From: an uncultured Alteromonadaceae bacterium
GTDB lineage: Bacteria > Pseudomonadota > Gammaproteobacteria > Enterobacterales > Alteromonadaceae
Length of the DNA: 64,000 nt
Reading direction: 5' to 3'
Assembly: GCA_913056495.1 (NCBI GenBank)
Contig: CAJXMO010000003.1
Location: forward strand, 1-64,000
Under the pieces are notes generated by a model, which saw only the letters and a program-made list of their open reading frames with translations, ran no database searches and was not told the origin of the DNA. The position numbers were made by a program, and so were the translations under genes. Below, in pieces: positions 1-7,644 of the stretch (position 1 is the first letter of the stretch; each line of letters opens with the position of its first letter).

Positions 1-113
1 GCCTTTCAGGTTCGTCCTGAGCGCTTCCAACTCTTTGTTGCTCGGTTTTTATATAGAATAACTATACTACAGCCCTCGCGCCGCGATTTGAAAGCGCTCA
101 GTTAGAACAAAAT

Positions 114-416
114 TTGTACTCGAAAGATAAACAGCCCCTGGTTAAAGTTGAATTACAACAAACACAATTGGAGCGATCAGTATTTGATACTCAAGTGGTC
201 AATGAGTTTGCGATTCCGGTTTACCATTTTTTACATAGCAAACAGTTGCACTTATTGCCCAAGGTCACCGCTGAACTCGACAAAATGAAAAATAATGGCC
301 GGTTAGCAGAACTGGCAGAAAACTTTATGGCCTGTGTTGAACAGGGCCGTCTCCAAGCTCCGGGTGCGGAGAACCAAAGTTTTACTTGCCAGCCGCTAAT
401 CGCAGCACAGCGCTAA
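114..416 (+). pseudogene. C-terminal remnant of a periplasmic solute-binding-like protein
   Basis: This short frame (TTG first codon, no convincing ribosome binding site) encodes only a C-terminal end that closely parallels the C-terminus of the intact gene that follows it: both share HFLH, AEL-x-KMK-x-NGR, NFMACV and GRLQ-x-P blocks in the same order. The frame stays open back to about position 57 before a stop at 54-56, so no N-terminal signal peptide or ligand-binding lobe is present. The bases just upstream contain a stretch resembling the repeat element found near 16.3 kb. I infer a tandem paralogue that lost its 5' part, perhaps by repeat insertion. It could also be a small expressed protein. 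Confidence 0.5.
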
Positions 417-619
417 CCATGGGATAAACTAGGGTATAAACCCGCCCGGTCAGTCGCAAACTTTCTCGCGCATTAGTTGATCTTAAGCCATAATATGCTG
501 GTGTAAGTTTAATAATTCTTTACAAAGAACTGATCAATATTAAAATTTGCCCGGTATTCACTTATATTGATTAATTTATTTTTATGGATGAAAATTTATT
601 TTGGCCAAAGGGGGGCATA

Positions 620-1435
620 GTGTTTCGTTGTTTAACCCGCCATTTGTTTAACAGCTTTGTATTTTTGTGTTGCTTAATACAACCCCTGGCGGCTGATAGT
701 CAGGAGATAAAAACGCTGACTTTTGCTACCCCGCAATATCATCCACTGACCTTGCTGGGTTACGAAATTATCAGTGAAGCTTACCAGAACATAGGGTATC
801 AGGTAGCTATTGATTATTACCCCCATGAAAGAGCTTTGTATATGTCTAACTCTGGTCAGGTTGATGGCGAGTTAGGCCGGGTCGGAAGTATAGACCCAAA
901 CTATGAAAACTTACTGCGTGTGCCGGTGAGCTTTTTAAGCTTGAAAATGAATTCAGTTTCGATGAAAAACGCATCGCGCCGAGAAACTCAATTGCCCGAG
1001 CTTAAGCAGTTCCGGGTTGGTCTGATTAGAGGTTCAAAGTTCCTCGAATATCTGTTTACTGACTCTGATACCATTCTGACACAAAATACCGGCCAACTAT
1101 TACGTCTGCTAAAAAAAGGCCGGGTTGACTATGCTATTGCAGATACTATTTTAGTTGAGGTAGAACTCGCGAAAGGCAAGCTGGATAAAAAACTGTTTGA
1201 TTCATACACGTTACCTGATCTGACCAGCCCGATTTTTCATTTTTTGCATAAACGCCATCAAAGTCTGGTGCCGCTTATTCATGCGGAGTTGCTTAAAATG
1301 AAACAAAATGGACGCATTGCCGCATTAGAGCAAAACTTTATGGCTTGTGTCCGCAAGGGGCGATTACAATTTCCGGACCGAGAACATCCCGGCTATTCAT
1401 GCCCGCCCATGATCACCGCGAATCTCAGCCATTAA
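620..1435 (+). CDS. Periplasmic solute-binding-like protein (extracellular SBP family 3 type)
   Basis: A secreted protein of about 271 residues. The GTG at 620 is preferred over the ATG at 584 because a strong purine-rich site (AAGGGGGG) sits a few bases before it, and because the protein then begins directly with a signal peptide (basic start, hydrophobic run through FVFLCC, cleavage near PLAADS). The mature part starts with the TLTFATPQYHPLT pattern and has the ERAL and DGELGR segments typical of amino-acid-type substrate-binding-domain proteins found as single genes in marine Gammaproteobacteria. No permease or ATPase gene is adjacent, so a transport role is not shown; such orphans may be sensory. 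Its last codons overlap the convergent SDR gene by 4 bases. Confidence 0.7.
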   Translation: MFRCLTRHLFNSFVFLCCLIQPLAADSQEIKTLTFATPQYHPLTLLGYEIISEAYQNIGYQVAIDYYPHERALYMSNSGQVDGELGRVGSIDPNYENLLRVPVSFLSLKMNSVSMKNASRRETQLPELKQFRVGLIRGSKFLEYLFTDSDTILTQNTGQLLRLLKKGRVDYAIADTILVEVELAKGKLDKKLFDSYTLPDLTSPIFHFLHKRHQSLVPLIHAELLKMKQNGRIAALEQNFMACVRKGRLQFPDREHPGYSCPPMITANLSH

Positions 1436-2154
1436 AACGCAATGCTTTTTCCCTGCCAGTCCAGATAACTTAACTGGTTATCCAGCGGTGCATTCTTTAC
1501 CACCGATAACAAACGTTCGGCAACAAATTCCGGGGTAAAGAGCTTTTCCGGTTTGACATTTTTTTGAAACGGTTTGGACAGCTCTGTGTCTGTCGTGCCG
1601 GGGTGAAACGCAATCACTTTAACGTTTTTAGCGCGTCTTGAAAATTCAACCGCAGCTGTTTTTAAAATCATATTCAGCGCTGCTTTTGAAGCCCGGTATG
1701 CGTACCAACCGCCCAGTTGATTATCGCTTATTGAGCCAACCCGGGCACTGAGCACCGTAATATAACAAGTCTGTTGGTGTTTAACCTGAGGCGCTAAATA
1801 TTTAAGCCAGATGGCGGTATTAAATGCATTGGCGGTAAAGACTTGATTGAGCGCAGTTAAGCTTAAGTCTTCTAACTTTTTTTCCGGAAATATCTGTTTA
1901 TTTTCATGATGCAGCAGTCCATTAAAAATTAAAATATGGCTTAATCTGTAGCCGCTTAAATCCTTGCAGATTTGTTCAATGGAGCATTCTGAATAATCCG
2001 ATTGAATATACACGGGATTGATTGTGGCAGTGCGATTTTGTAATTTTCTTGAAATCCAGATTTGCTGATGCTCAGGTAAGTCTTTAGCCAGAAGGTGAGC
2101 ACTTGCCTGAGCGATTTGACTGGAAGCGCCTATGATTAAAATAGCCTCTTGCAT
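1432..2154 (-). CDS. Short-chain dehydrogenase/reductase (CsgA-like SDR)
   Basis: A cytoplasmic NAD(P)-dependent oxidoreductase of the SDR family, about 240 residues. The Rossmann nucleotide motif GASSQIA lies at the N-terminus right after a short beta strand (ILIIGASS), and the catalytic Tyr-x-x-x-Lys is visible as YRASKAA. The ATG at 2154 is chosen because it puts the glycine motif at the usual place; the frame runs back to 2238 but the extra 28 residues have no SDR counterpart and no ribosome site. The HPGTTDTELSKPF segment after the active site is characteristic of the CsgA-like subgroup. Substrate unknown. It is transcribed away from the MarR operon, so both may share the intergenic control region. 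Confidence 0.85.
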   Translation of the reverse strand: MQEAILIIGASSQIAQASAHLLAKDLPEHQQIWISRKLQNRTATINPVYIQSDYSECSIEQICKDLSGYRLSHILIFNGLLHHENKQIFPEKKLEDLSLTALNQVFTANAFNTAIWLKYLAPQVKHQQTCYITVLSARVGSISDNQLGGWYAYRASKAALNMILKTAAVEFSRRAKNVKVIAFHPGTTDTELSKPFQKNVKPEKLFTPEFVAERLLSVVKNAPLDNQLSYLDWQGKSIAF

Positions 2155-2349
2155 GAGTTTTCCCGATAGTATGGCTTTTATTTGTTTACGTCTTAAATGA
2201 GCCTGTAGATCCTTATTTACCTGTTTTAAATCAAACATTTTATTTTGACTGACAGTTGCAGACCTTAATTTTTGATAGTTCGAAAGGGGTAAGTTGAATT
2301 TACTGTCAATAATCTGTGACAGTGTTTAGCTTTGGTCTTTCTCTGTGTT

Positions 2350-2400
2350 ATTTACTTAGCGTGCTAACTAATGCTAAACTAGTTAGCACGCTAAGTAAAT
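2350..2400. promoter_or_regulatory. Perfect inverted-repeat operator of the SlyA/MarR type
   Basis: Two perfectly complementary 21-base arms (2350-2370 and 2380-2400) are separated by 9 bases. Each arm contains TTAGCGTGCTAA, which differs only in its two central bases from the SlyA consensus TTAGCAAGCTAA. The right arm ends 10 bases before the start codon of the MarR-family gene, so occupancy would overlap its promoter or leader. I infer autoregulation and control of the downstream efflux genes, possibly also of the divergent SDR. Confidence 0.85.
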
Positions 2401-2410
2401 AAGGTGAGCT

Positions 2411-2911
2411 ATGGCAACTTCAAAAAATAATAACCCGAGAGATACCTCTTTTGATTTATCTATTTCACTGCAAATGGGCAGGGTACATAGAATTTGCCGC
2501 GAGGCAGTCACAGCAGTCGTTGAACCTTTAGGGTTAACTCAATCGCGTTGGACTGCTTTGGTTCATATCGATTATTTAAATGAAGGCGTAACGCAACTTG
2601 AACTGGCAAACAGTTTAGGTATTGAAATGCCTTCTCTAACCAGAACCTTGAAACAGCTCGAAGCGCAAAATTTAATTGTTCGCCGGGTAGGTGAAACCGA
2701 TAAGCGCAGTAAAAATATCTATTTTACACAAGCTGGCCGTGACTTAATTAATCGTCTTCAGATGCTCTTGCTCGATATTAAAGAAAAGTTATATGGCAGT
2801 TTAAGCCAGCAGCAAATGGAAATAATTGCAAACGGCCTGACTGAAATCGAAAAAAATGCACGTGGACTTATTAACGAATTATCAGAAAATAGGGTGGACT
2901 ATGACGCCTGA
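2411..2911 (+). CDS. MarR/SlyA-family transcriptional regulator
   Basis: A 166-residue winged-helix regulator. Residues about 35-110 carry the MarR DNA-binding core: LTQSRWTALVHI, the recognition-helix segment GIEMPSLTRTLKQLEAQNLIVRR and the wing DKRSKNIYFTQAGR. The ribosome site AAGGTGA precedes the ATG closely. The gene overlaps the HlyD-type gene by 11 bases, forming an operon with the FUSC-type gene. The order regulator, membrane fusion protein, FUSC-type transporter resembles the slyA/ydhJ/ydhK neighbourhood of Escherichia coli. It is expected to be released from the operator by small aromatic ligands, which is a family inference. Confidence 0.9.
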   Translation: MATSKNNNPRDTSFDLSISLQMGRVHRICREAVTAVVEPLGLTQSRWTALVHIDYLNEGVTQLELANSLGIEMPSLTRTLKQLEAQNLIVRRVGETDKRSKNIYFTQAGRDLINRLQMLLLDIKEKLYGSLSQQQMEIIANGLTEIEKNARGLINELSENRVDYDA

Positions 2912-3965
2912 TCAAAAATTTGCACGATATGTCAAAATCTCACTGACAGGGTTTATTTTATTATTTGTCTATTACATTATCGCCGACATCTGGCTTCCGG
3001 TTACACCCCAAGCCAGAGTGTATCACCCTGTGGTTCAGGTTGCGCCACAAATCAGCGGCCGGGTAACGGAAGTATTTGTCAGCAATCATCAGCAGGTCAA
3101 AGCGGGTGATTTGTTATTTTGCATTGATGATGCACCTTTTAAACTGGCCCTTGCACATGCTGAACTTGCATTGGCTGACGCTCAGCTAGAAAACCAGCAG
3201 CTCAATACTCAAATTCAGTCACTCAATGCCAATATAGAAGCGGCTAAAGCCAAACTAAATGAACAAAGCCTGTTAAAGCAGCGGGCTGAACATCTGATTA
3301 ATGAAAAAGCCATTAGCCGGCAGGATTTTGACAGCATAGTTGCAGACTATAAAGTCAATCAAGCGAATTTAGTCTCTTTGCAGGCTCAGTTGACCGAAGC
3401 CAAATTAAAAAGAGGGGCGCAGGGGGAGCACAATTTATCCATTCGTCATGCTCTGAATCAGATCGATCAGGCTAAACTGAATCTGTCTTATACAAAAGTA
3501 ACGGCTTTAAATTCGGGGGTGGTCGCTAATTTGCAATTACTCAAAGGGGCCTATGCCAATAGTGGTCAGGCATTAATGGCGATCGTATCTGATAAAGCCG
3601 ATTTAGTGGCTGATTTTCGGGAAAAATCCTTAATCAATAAACGTCCCGGAAGTATCGCCAGAGTAACTTTTGACGGTCAGCCCGGGCAGGTATATAAGGC
3701 GCGCGTTAGCAGCTTTGAAGCGGGCGTCAGTGACGGCCAACTCAGTGCAAATGGTTTGCTCAGTACCACCGAAAAAAGCAACCGCTGGGTTCGTGATGCG
3801 CAGCGTCAGCGAATCCATTTAGATTTATCAGACAATGCTGACATTGTTAACCGGCTGCAAAGTGGTGCCCGAGCCACCGTACAGTTATTACCTGATTCTG
3901 GCTTGGGTCAATGGCTAGGCGGGCTTCAGATTAAATTGATCAGTTGGTTACATTATATTTATTAA
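2901..3965 (+). CDS. HlyD/EmrA-type membrane fusion protein
   Basis: Periplasmic adaptor subunit of an efflux pump, about 354 residues. One N-terminal membrane anchor (ISLTGFILLFVYYIIADIWL) is followed by the biotinyl-lipoyl half (VAPQISGRVTEVFVSNHQQVKAGDLLF), a long alpha-helical hairpin with coiled-coil character (about residues 75-190), the second lipoyl half (LSYTKVTALNSGVVANL) and a beta-barrel domain. The ATG at 2901 is preferred to the earlier frame start at 2856 because AGGGTGG lies just upstream and the protein then starts beside its membrane anchor. Translational coupling with the regulator gene is likely. The partner inner-membrane protein is the next gene. Confidence 0.9.
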   Translation: MTPDQKFARYVKISLTGFILLFVYYIIADIWLPVTPQARVYHPVVQVAPQISGRVTEVFVSNHQQVKAGDLLFCIDDAPFKLALAHAELALADAQLENQQLNTQIQSLNANIEAAKAKLNEQSLLKQRAEHLINEKAISRQDFDSIVADYKVNQANLVSLQAQLTEAKLKRGAQGEHNLSIRHALNQIDQAKLNLSYTKVTALNSGVVANLQLLKGAYANSGQALMAIVSDKADLVADFREKSLINKRPGSIARVTFDGQPGQVYKARVSSFEAGVSDGQLSANGLLSTTEKSNRWVRDAQRQRIHLDLSDNADIVNRLQSGARATVQLLPDSGLGQWLGGLQIKLISWLHYIY

Positions 3966-3985
3966 ATCACACGGGTATTCATACG

Positions 3986-5026
3986 ATGCAAACTCATTCG
4001 CCAAAATTAGATGAAAACGGGCTCAGGCAGACACTGAGAATTGCCGGTGGCGCAACGCTTGGGTTTACTGTGTGTAAATTGATGCAATGGCCAAACGGTA
4101 TATTTTTCACTATATACCCTATGTTATTGCTCGGTTTGGTACCTGCGTTAAATTTATCTGTGATTCGCCAGTTTATTGCCAGCTCAGCCTATAGTGCCTT
4201 TATTGTATTGGTTATCCAGGGACTGTTTAATCATTTGCCTGTTGTTATGGTGCTGATCAGTTTTCTGGCATTTAGTCTGCTGTTTTATCAAATGAGTACA
4301 GGCGCGAATTTTTTATTTGGTGCAAGTGGTGTTGTCACCTTGTCTATTCAGTTTAATTTTGCCAGTTATATCACTCAGGGCACAAGTATTTATCCCTTGA
4401 TTATTTCCAATGCTGTAGCCATTTTTGTATCTATTGCAATTGCTGCTTTAATGCATACCTTGTTTCCTGATGTGACGCCGAGACAGGCACGTCCGCGACC
4501 GGTAAAAGATAAGCAGAGTATTCGTCATGAGGTTTTATTATGCTCAAGCGTCGCTACGTTATCCTTTATTGTATTTCAGGTATTTGATTTAAGTGACTCA
4601 GTATCCGCACAGGCTGCTTCAGTCTTGATTTTGTTTTCACTTTGCTGGAAAGCTGCAGGCTTAGCAGGGTGGGCAAGAGCCGTTGGTACTTTAATTGGCT
4701 GTAACATTGCGTTACTTGCCCAGTTATTATTGTATAACCTAACTGAGATACTGATATTTCCTGTTATGGTTTTATGGATCTGCTCGTTTATATTTAGTCG
4801 CTATCATATTTTAGGCGGAGGCATACCCGGGGTTGGGTTTGGTGTATTAACCACATTTGGCATTTTATTTGGTCAGTCATTAGGACCCGGTCAAGATCTT
4901 GTGTATAGCGCTTTATATCGGTTTTCATCTGTTTCTTTTGCATTGCTTGCCAGCTTATGTGCTATTTATATTGTGCATACCTTGCTGAACAAAATAGATA
5001 TGACTCGCCACCATACCTATCGTTGA
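3986..5026 (+). CDS. FUSC/DUF2955-type inner-membrane efflux protein
   Basis: An integral membrane protein of about 347 residues with two sets of closely spaced hydrophobic helices separated by a cytoplasmic linker (about residues 155-185, with RQARPRPVKDK). This duplicated layout is typical of the FUSC/aromatic acid exporter-like group (DUF2955) that pairs with HlyD adaptors. The ATG at 3986 is chosen over the TTG at 3944, which lies inside the upstream gene. It is the last gene of the MarR-HlyD-FUSC operon. Substrate cannot be read from sequence; aromatic acids or antibiotics are the usual guesses. Confidence 0.8.
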   Translation: MQTHSPKLDENGLRQTLRIAGGATLGFTVCKLMQWPNGIFFTIYPMLLLGLVPALNLSVIRQFIASSAYSAFIVLVIQGLFNHLPVVMVLISFLAFSLLFYQMSTGANFLFGASGVVTLSIQFNFASYITQGTSIYPLIISNAVAIFVSIAIAALMHTLFPDVTPRQARPRPVKDKQSIRHEVLLCSSVATLSFIVFQVFDLSDSVSAQAASVLILFSLCWKAAGLAGWARAVGTLIGCNIALLAQLLLYNLTEILIFPVMVLWICSFIFSRYHILGGGIPGVGFGVLTTFGILFGQSLGPGQDLVYSALYRFSSVSFALLASLCAIYIVHTLLNKIDMTRHHTYR

Positions 5027-5333
5027 TATGCGTGCCAATTTTAAGAATTCGATGACTGAGTGTGTTTCTATTATTTATTTGCAAACCTGATAAAGCTGAT
5101 TAGTTTGTTTTTGATCAAAGTTTGTCAGCCTCATAAGCGTTAAACTCAATGAATAATCTGCGAACTTTATCAATTTTTAAAGTGTGGATTAGCGTTTTTG
5201 TAGGTCGCCATTTATGGCGTCACCCGGCAAGGTAAGCACAATTATAATATCTTCAGGATTGTTGTTGGCGAACTCGACTTACAAGAAGTATTCAATCAAA
5301 TTTTTGACAACGTACTGTTCTAAGGAGAGTTTT
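5027..5333. other. Gene-free stretch before hemN with a short palindromic repeat
   Basis: No credible gene. Around 5200-5219 lies GTAGGTCGCCATTTATGGCG, whose core CGCCAT-TT-ATGGCG is a small hairpin repeated near 30.54 kb (inverted) and 31.14 kb. The remaining sequence is AT-rich and must contain the hemN promoter, but I cannot point to one with confidence. Confidence 0.6.
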
Positions 5334-6704
5334 ATGCAAGTTCAGCAGCTTTTCAATCAAAAACTACTCACTAAATACAATACCAGCGGCCCCAGATATA
5401 CTTCGTATCCGACGGCGGTTGAGTTTAATGAAGGCTTTGATCAGTCGCTGTTTGAGTTTGCGGTTAAACACTCAGATAATCAAAACTTATCTTTATATGT
5501 GCATATCCCGTTTTGTCACAGCCTGTGTTATTACTGTGGCTGCAATAAAATTGTGACCCGCCATCAGGATAAAGCTGATACCTATATTGACCATCTGATT
5601 TGCGAAATCAAACAACAGGCCCCTTTATTTAAACAGCATAATGTCACCCAATTACACTTTGGGGGCGGTACGCCTAGCTTTTTAACTCAGGCGCAAATGG
5701 TTAGGTTGATTACCGCGCTCAAACAAAGTTTTGAGATCGCTGATGCCATTGAAATGAGCATTGAAATTGACCCGCGTGAAATTGAGCTGTCTTACATTTA
5801 CGATTTAGCCGAACTTGGGTTTAACCGCCTCAGCATTGGCGTTCAGGACACAGATACAAAAGTACAAACCGCAATTAACCGGGTGCAAAGCACAGAAAGC
5901 ATTCAGCAAATCGTTAATAAAGCCAAACAAGTGGGTTTTAATTCAGTGAATCTGGATTTAATTTATGGTTTGCCACATCAAACCGAACACACTTTTGCTA
6001 AAACGCTGGATGATATTTTAGCCATGGATATCGACCGGGTCTCTTTATTCAGCTACGCCCATTTACCTGAGCGCTTTGCGGCTCAGCGAAAACTGAAAAA
6101 TGAATGGTTGCCTAACCCGCAACAAAAATTAGATTTAATGCAGCAGGCCATGCAGCGCCTGACACAGGCTGGGTTTGTGATGATAGGTATGGATCATTTT
6201 GCCAAGCAGGAAGATGAACTGGCGATAGCCTTAAAAGAGGGGACGCTGCACCGCAATTTTCAGGGCTATACTACCCAAGGCGACTGCGATTTATTAGGCT
6301 TAGGGGTTTCATCTATTAGCGCGATTGGCCGCAGCTATAGCCAGAATGTAAAAGACTTAAAGCAGTATTATCAAAACATCAATGAAACCGGGCGCGCACT
6401 TGAAAAAGGTTACCTGTTAAACCATGACGATTTGATTCGCGGCGCGGTTATTCGCTCACTCATGTGCAATATGCGGGTCGATAAAGCTGAAATTGAGCAA
6501 GCCTTTAGTATTAACTTTAATCAATATTTTGCCAAAGAGCAGGAAAGCTTAAGCTGTTTTGTACAAGATAAATTATTAACTGTGACGCCTGATGCAATTA
6601 AAGTCAGTGCGAATGCCAGTTTATTTTTGCGTATCATCGCAATGACATTTGATGCTTATATGCAAAAGCATTTAAATCAGCAAAGGTTTTCGCGGGTGAT
6701 TTAA
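5334..6704 (+). CDS. hemN: Oxygen-independent coproporphyrinogen III dehydrogenase
   Basis: Radical-SAM enzyme that decarboxylates coproporphyrinogen III to protoporphyrinogen IX without oxygen, in heme synthesis. The cluster-binding motif C-x3-C-x2-C is visible at residues 61-68 (CHSLCYYC) followed by a further Cys, with the preceding YVHIPF strand typical of HemN, and GGGTPSFL and the YTTQGDCDLLGLGVSSIS segments also match. The start at 5334 follows TAAGGAGA and gives 456 residues, the usual bacterial HemN length; the longer frame back to 5214 crosses a dispersed repeat and is not real. Stands alone, with tRNA-His downstream. Confidence 0.96.
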   Translation: MQVQQLFNQKLLTKYNTSGPRYTSYPTAVEFNEGFDQSLFEFAVKHSDNQNLSLYVHIPFCHSLCYYCGCNKIVTRHQDKADTYIDHLICEIKQQAPLFKQHNVTQLHFGGGTPSFLTQAQMVRLITALKQSFEIADAIEMSIEIDPREIELSYIYDLAELGFNRLSIGVQDTDTKVQTAINRVQSTESIQQIVNKAKQVGFNSVNLDLIYGLPHQTEHTFAKTLDDILAMDIDRVSLFSYAHLPERFAAQRKLKNEWLPNPQQKLDLMQQAMQRLTQAGFVMIGMDHFAKQEDELAIALKEGTLHRNFQGYTTQGDCDLLGLGVSSISAIGRSYSQNVKDLKQYYQNINETGRALEKGYLLNHDDLIRGAVIRSLMCNMRVDKAEIEQAFSINFNQYFAKEQESLSCFVQDKLLTVTPDAIKVSANASLFLRIIAMTFDAYMQKHLNQQRFSRVI

Positions 6705-6774
6705 TCGTTTTGTCTGATATTTAGGCAAACAAACCTTAAAAGCGGGTTTTATTGCAAAAACTTGGGCTTTGGGG

Positions 6775-6810
6775 TTGCCGGGAGCACTTTAGTTAGCTAG
6801 AATTCGCGCC
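6775..6810 (+). promoter_or_regulatory. Sigma-70 promoter of tRNA-His with GC-rich discriminator
   Basis: TTGCCG (6775-6780), a 17-base spacer and TAGAAT (6798-6803) form a good -35/-10 pair. The bases after the -10 box (TCGCGCC) form the GC-rich discriminator common at stringently controlled stable-RNA promoters. Transcription would begin about 40 bases before the tRNA. Confidence 0.75.
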
Positions 6811-6851
6811 ACTTCTTAGCCAAGGCTATTAAGTTTAAACCTATCCAATAT

Positions 6852-6928
6852 GGTGATTGTAGCTCAGTTGGTAGAGCCCCGGATTGTGATTCCGGTTGTC
6901 GTGGGTTCAAGTCCCATCAGTCACCCCA
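6852..6928 (+). tRNA. tRNA-His (anticodon GTG)
   Basis: A complete cloverleaf: acceptor stem GTGATTG/CAGTCAC, D arm with AGCTCAGTTGGTAGAG, anticodon stem-loop CCGGATTGTGATTCCGG, T arm GTGGGTTCAAGTCCCA, and an encoded CCA end. A G precedes the acceptor stem and faces C73, the extra 5' G that identifies tRNA-His. It appears to be a single-gene transcript. A foreign-looking gene block begins 700 bases downstream, consistent with use of tRNA genes as island insertion points. Confidence 0.97.
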
Positions 6929-7644
6929 TTTTTTTGTTTTCAAGATTTAATATTTTCAAGAACTACTATTCGCGAAATCATTGTGATTCCACCCTTGATT
7001 TAGCGTGAGTCTATGCCTCTTCCGTTATAAATTTTTTCAAGAATTAATATTTCCGAAACCCTTGTGGTTCCAGCTTTTGATTTATTCAGTTTCCAAACCT
7101 TTTCAGTTGGCTATTTTTAATTTGCTATAACCCCTTAACTTTTCACAGGGCAAAATCATAGTTGAATGTTTCTATACAAACCAGCAAGGTGGAGCCATAA
7201 TTTTCACAAAAACGCTGCAAGTACGTCCATGTAAGCTTGGATTTTTCGTCCTGAAAAATACATTTTGTTCTAAATTATCGCTCACCCGTTTAAATATTTG
7301 GGATATTTAAAGGTATGTTCTTGCCCTGTAGTTTTTCATAAAGTCTCAAAACGCTACTCAGTAAATCAATAATTTCATTTATTTGGTACACACCCACAAG
7401 AACACTTCTTAAAGCGTGCCTGCTTTGCCCTGACGGCTGCAGTTATCTTTAAAATGCACTGATTTAAGTCTTAGCTCTTTTCGTCTCAGTGCACCGATAA
7501 TATAAAATCAAGCTAAAAGAATACTGAAATATAGATTTTTGAACTCGTGCTTACTGTATCACTTTGGGTATAGGTAAATTAGTACACTTGCTTTGTTCAT
7601 TTAAGTCTTTTATTTTAAGTCTAAATAATATTGAGGTTTGATAT
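6929..7644. other. Gene-free region after tRNA-His with imperfect direct repeats and a hairpin
   Basis: No convincing gene. Two copies of a ~50-base imperfect direct repeat (about 6953-7003 and 7034-7085) share TTTTCAAGAA, CGAAA, TTGTG-TTCCA and TTGATTTA blocks at a period of 81 bases. Around 7208-7262 is an AAAACGCTGCAAGTACGT-type stretch that I remember as a frequent intergenic repeat in marine Gammaproteobacteria. TGCACTGA (7455-7462) and TCAGTGCA (7486-7493) form an inverted repeat 23 bases apart. The promoter of the next gene should lie near 7500-7630. Confidence 0.6.

Noticed and set aside
5090..5200. Possible FNR site (TTGATCAAAG) upstream of hemN
   Set aside because: Only one half matches TTGAT; the second half at the needed spacing does not read ATCAA.
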